Positions 4,560 to 6,672 of a stretch of 6,672 bases of DNA are shown one piece after another; position 1 is the stretch's first letter, and each line of letters begins with the position of its first letter. This stretch comes from JBCCYM01 sp039190005 (GTDB taxonomy: Bacteria; Pseudomonadota; Gammaproteobacteria; UBA12402), in NCBI GenBank assembly GCA_039190005.1, contig JBCCYM010000081.1:1-6672 (forward strand). Direction: 5' to 3'. Below the pieces are notes generated by a model, which worked only from the letters and a program-made list of their open reading frames with translations, was not told where the DNA came from and searched no databases. A program made the position numbers and the translations under genes.

Positions 4560-5927
4560 TTAAGCTATACTGACACTTTTGATATTCATGAACTCATAAA
4601 TCCCTTCTGCCGAACATTCACGCCCATAGCCAGATTGCTTGGTACCACCAAAAGGCATTCTTGGATCCGAAGCAACAAAGGTATTCACGGCACAAACACC
4701 CGCGCGCAATTCTTGCACGGCAATACGCTCTCCTTTTTTTTCATCACGGGTAAACACTGCCGCGCCCAAGCCATAAGCATTGTCATTGGCAATAGCAATA
4801 GCTTCTTGCTCGTCTTTCGCCCGAATCAAACAGATTACCGGACCAAAAAGTTCTTGCTCATACGCTGGCATACCGGCTTGTATATTTTTCAAAATTGTTG
4901 GTTGATAATAAAACCCAGGACGATTAATTGACTTACCCCCATAGACACACACAGCACCTTTTGCCATCGAGTCATTGACCTGCTTAGCAATTGTTTCGCG
5001 CAAATCAGCTCTTGCCATCGGACCAAAATTACATGTTTCTGATAAAGGATCTTCCGCTTGATACGCTCGCGTCAGTTCGATGACTTTCTGTTCAAATTGA
5101 TCATAGACATTGTCAACAACAATGAGACGTTTAGGTGATATACACACTTGACCAGAAACCATCAATCGGGCTGTCACACAAGTAGTTGCCGCGCGATCAA
5201 TATCCGCATCGGCAAGAATAAGATAAGGATCACTGCCACCTAATTCCAGTACTGATTTTTTCAGATGTTTAGCTGCCTCACTGCCAACAATTTTTCCAGC
5301 ACCTTGGCTGCCAGTTAATGTCACACCAATCACACGCGGATCGGCAATAACTTTTGCCGCTTGTTCATTATTAATGATTAGACTTTGAAAAACACCTGCC
5401 GGAAAACCCGCTAAGTGAAAAATTTGTTCAATCGCTAATGCCGCGCCGGTAGAAATAGGCGCGTGGCTTAATACCGCCGTATTCCCCGCCATTAAATTAG
5501 GCGCGGCAAAACGAAAGACTTGCCAAAAGGGAAAATTCCACGGCATAATGGCAAAAATAAGTCCTTTAGGTTCATAATAGACAAAGCTTTTTTGCATCTC
5601 TGTTTTAACCTGACGAGGTGCCAAATACATCTCGGCATGATCGCCATAGTGATTACAAATCCAGGCACATTTTTCTATTTCCGCGATTGCTTGCGTAATG
5701 GGTTTACCCATTTCGGTAGTAATAATTTTCGCGTAGTTGGTTTTGTCCGCGCATAAAAGTTCCGCGACTTTTTTCATCAGACAAGCGCGCTCGGCAAAAC
5801 TGAGTGTTTTCCAATGTTGAAAAGCGGCGTCACCATTAGCAAGCATTTGGTCGACCTTATTGCCACTCATTTCCTGATAGGTTTTAATCACTTCGCCGGT
5901 TGCTGGATTGATGGTTTGTATGGTCAT
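4560..5927 (-). CDS. NAD(P)-dependent succinate-semialdehyde dehydrogenase (Sad-like ALDH)
   Basis: An aldehyde dehydrogenase that would oxidise succinate semialdehyde to succinate with NAD(P)+ in the cytoplasm (GABA/amine catabolism). The 455-residue length matches the E. coli Sad/GabD group. Visible are INPATGE (6-12), AIMPWNFPFWQVFR (126-139, with oxyanion Asn131), the cofactor motif GSQGAG (206-211), catalytic-base Glu228 in LELGGSDP, the nucleophile Cys262 in SGQVC, GPMARADLR (302-310), Glu359 in ELFGPV and PFGGTKQSGYGRE (425-437). Sad-type features are GPMAR.DLR, HAP after the cofactor-binding strand, and ASD.R..FGG..QSG.GRE. Oddity: the usual cofactor-contacting Lys in 'VLK' is Ser154 here (VLSHAP). 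It is convergent with the exporter and has no operon partner in view. The Shine-Dalgarno is poor. ALDH superfamily is certain; the exact substrate is likely but could be another semialdehyde. Confidence 0.9.
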   Translation of the reverse strand: MTIQTINPATGEVIKTYQEMSGNKVDQMLANGDAAFQHWKTLSFAERACLMKKVAELLCADKTNYAKIITTEMGKPITQAIAEIEKCAWICNHYGDHAEMYLAPRQVKTEMQKSFVYYEPKGLIFAIMPWNFPFWQVFRFAAPNLMAGNTAVLSHAPISTGAALAIEQIFHLAGFPAGVFQSLIINNEQAAKVIADPRVIGVTLTGSQGAGKIVGSEAAKHLKKSVLELGGSDPYLILADADIDRAATTCVTARLMVSGQVCISPKRLIVVDNVYDQFEQKVIELTRAYQAEDPLSETCNFGPMARADLRETIAKQVNDSMAKGAVCVYGGKSINRPGFYYQPTILKNIQAGMPAYEQELFGPVICLIRAKDEQEAIAIANDNAYGLGAAVFTRDEKKGERIAVQELRAGVCAVNTFVASDPRMPFGGTKQSGYGRECSAEGIYEFMNIKSVSIA

Positions 5928-5964
5928 ATTGTATCGTTTTAGTCAAACTATTTTGTTCGCAATA

Positions 5965-5992
5965 ATCATAACAAAAAGTAGACAAATGAAAA
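5965..5992 (-). promoter_or_regulatory. Possible promoter of the aldehyde dehydrogenase gene
   Basis: On the minus strand, TTTTCA (5992-5987) is separated by 16 bp from TATGAT (5970-5965, one mismatch to TATAAT). It would give a leader of about 30 bases before the ATG at 5927. The -35 is weak and the region is AT-rich, so this is tentative. Nothing else supportable is seen in the 241-bp gap up to the next gene, apart from a GGGAA/TTCCC inverted repeat at 6037-6055. Confidence 0.3.
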
Positions 5993-6168
5993 GAAATTAT
6001 ATACGGTAACTATTCAAAAAAAGTTCTTTTATATCTGGGAAAAATCAAAATTCCCTAATTTGGAGACCCTATTGATTTATGCAAACAAGAAAATGTTGTA
6101 GTCAATTAAATAAGACCTTAGAATGGTCATCCTTTGCTATATTTCAAAAAAAATGAGGGTCTAATTCT

Positions 6169-6672
6169 TTAGAGCTCCTTTTTTTGCTCTCCAAATACAT
6201 TATTAAACATTGAATAGAAATATTTAGCAGGAGCCATAACGTACTTTTTCCAATATGTAGAATTATAGTTCCGAAAAGAATCAAAAATTTTTGGATTTTC
6301 AAGAAAATTAAATTCTTTAAAAAATTTTTGCGTAGCGAAAGGTAAATGACTAGTGTTATGCCCATATATAGTTATTATCTTAACTTTTTCATAAAGCTTC
6401 AAATTATGCACTTTATTTTTATATTGAGCAACAATAGCAGGCCCGCAAAATTGCATCCAGGGATCAATTATTTTTCCATCTTTGAACCCTTCTTTAAAAT
6501 ACTTGCCTGCTACATAATAAAAAACATCGGAAGGAAGATTAATAGTCTCAGGTATGCTACTATTAACCACTATAAACAGGTGAGCATCATTATAGTATCG
6601 CCCTTTTACAATTTGAATTTTCTTAATAGGAACTTTAACTTTATTTTCAAATAAAGTTAAAGTTCCTATTAA
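6169..6672 (-). CDS. C-terminal part of an unrecognised AT-rich gene (continues past right edge)
   Basis: The minus-strand frame is open from the last base of the window to the TAA at 6171-6169, giving 167 residues. A GTG at 6570 is only an internal candidate start. Protein-like sequence continues upstream of it (KKIQIVKGRYYNDAHLFIVV), so the gene probably begins outside the window. The protein is Lys-, Phe-, Tyr- and Asn-rich, with segments INLPSDVFYYVAGKYFKEGF, DPWMQFCGPAIVAQYKNK, VKIITIYGHNTSHLP, and an aromatic C-terminus ending FGEQKKEL. It has no clear transmembrane helix and I recognise no family; an acquired accessory gene is possible. Its G+C is visibly lower than that of the neighbouring dehydrogenase. 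The first ~16 codons shown lie inside a perfect inverted repeat and may not be genuine gene sequence (see the palindrome entry). Confidence 0.6.
   Translation of the reverse strand, partial: LIGTLTLFENKVKVPIKKIQIVKGRYYNDAHLFIVVNSSIPETINLPSDVFYYVAGKYFKEGFKDGKIIDPWMQFCGPAIVAQYKNKVHNLKLYEKVKIITIYGHNTSHLPFATQKFFKEFNFLENPKIFDSFRNYNSTYWKKYVMAPAKYFYSMFNNVFGEQKKEL
6623..6672. repeat. Perfect 24-bp inverted repeat, 2-base centre, ending at window edge
   Basis: The left arm at 6623-6646 (TTAATAGGAACTTTAACTTT then ATTT) and the right arm at 6649-6672 are exact reverse complements around the two bases TC (6647-6648). The right arm ends exactly at the last base of the window, so the palindrome may extend further. 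It lies inside the open frame of the right-edge gene rather than between genes. Confidence 0.9.

Noticed and set aside
4548..4931. Plus-strand 127-codon frame and another at 5520-5756
   Set aside because: Both lie antisense inside the aldehyde dehydrogenase, whose conserved motifs on the minus strand explain the open frames.
6064..6162. Inverted pair AGACCCT / AGGGTCT downstream of the right-edge gene
   Set aside because: Seven-base arms separated by 85 bases in AT-rich DNA are expected by chance, and no T-run terminator follows.
6346..6654. Plus-strand 102-codon frame near the right edge
   Set aside because: Antisense to the longer open minus-strand frame and composed of low-complexity Ile/Phe/Asn/Lys runs; it ends inside the palindrome.
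1..6672. CRISPR array, tRNA, rRNA, phage or transposase genes
   Set aside because: No regularly spaced repeats, cloverleaf-like or rRNA sequence, or recombinase motifs were seen on either strand.

Overview
The window looks like a chromosomal segment from an AT-rich gammaproteobacterium. The host is inferred from gene content and base composition only: the family matches are typical proteobacterial ones, and a Legionella/Coxiella-like organism would fit but is not proven. There is no rRNA, tRNA, CRISPR array or recognisable transposase or integrase.

Left third (1-1708) is a decayed, rearranged stretch. The 3' end of an unrecognised gene (1-380, +) enters from the left edge. Its last ~60 codons plus ~50 bp of downstream sequence occur again, about 90% identical and frameshifted, at 1368-1598. 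Between the two copies sits a minus-strand toxin-antitoxin pair: a RelE/HigB (Gp49-like) toxin (894-1157), followed 5 bp later by a HigA-like 'addiction module antidote' (565-888). The toxin appears to lack about 25 internal residues; the antitoxin looks complete. A stop-bounded 36-codon fragment (450-560) has no start codon.

Middle (1709-4457, +). A well-formed promoter (TTCACA-N17-TATAGT) drives an HSL-family alpha/beta hydrolase. It keeps the nucleophile motif but stops before the catalytic Asp and His. Next is an apparent two-gene drug-efflux operon: a MarR-family regulator (2512-2946) overlapping by 10 bp a 14-helix DHA2-family MFS exporter (2937-4457). A 17-bp palindrome abutting the -35 box is the obvious candidate MarR operator. 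The predicted start of transcription lies almost on the marR ATG, so the message may be leaderless.

Right part (4458-6672). The exporter gene converges on a minus-strand aldehyde dehydrogenase of the succinate-semialdehyde (Sad-like) type (4560-5927). The ~100 bp between them is almost entirely a palindromic repeat element built on a 17-mer present twice exactly and once degenerately; it can act as a two-way terminator. After a 241-bp AT-rich gap, an AT-rich minus-strand gene of unknown function (6169-6672) runs off the right edge. The last 50 bases are a perfect 24-bp inverted repeat with a 2-base centre, ending exactly at the window boundary.

I found no clearly new multi-gene system. The most unusual items are the toxin-antitoxin pair between duplicated gene tails, the internally deleted toxin, the truncated hydrolase, an aldehyde dehydrogenase lacking a usual cofactor lysine, and the terminal perfect palindrome.
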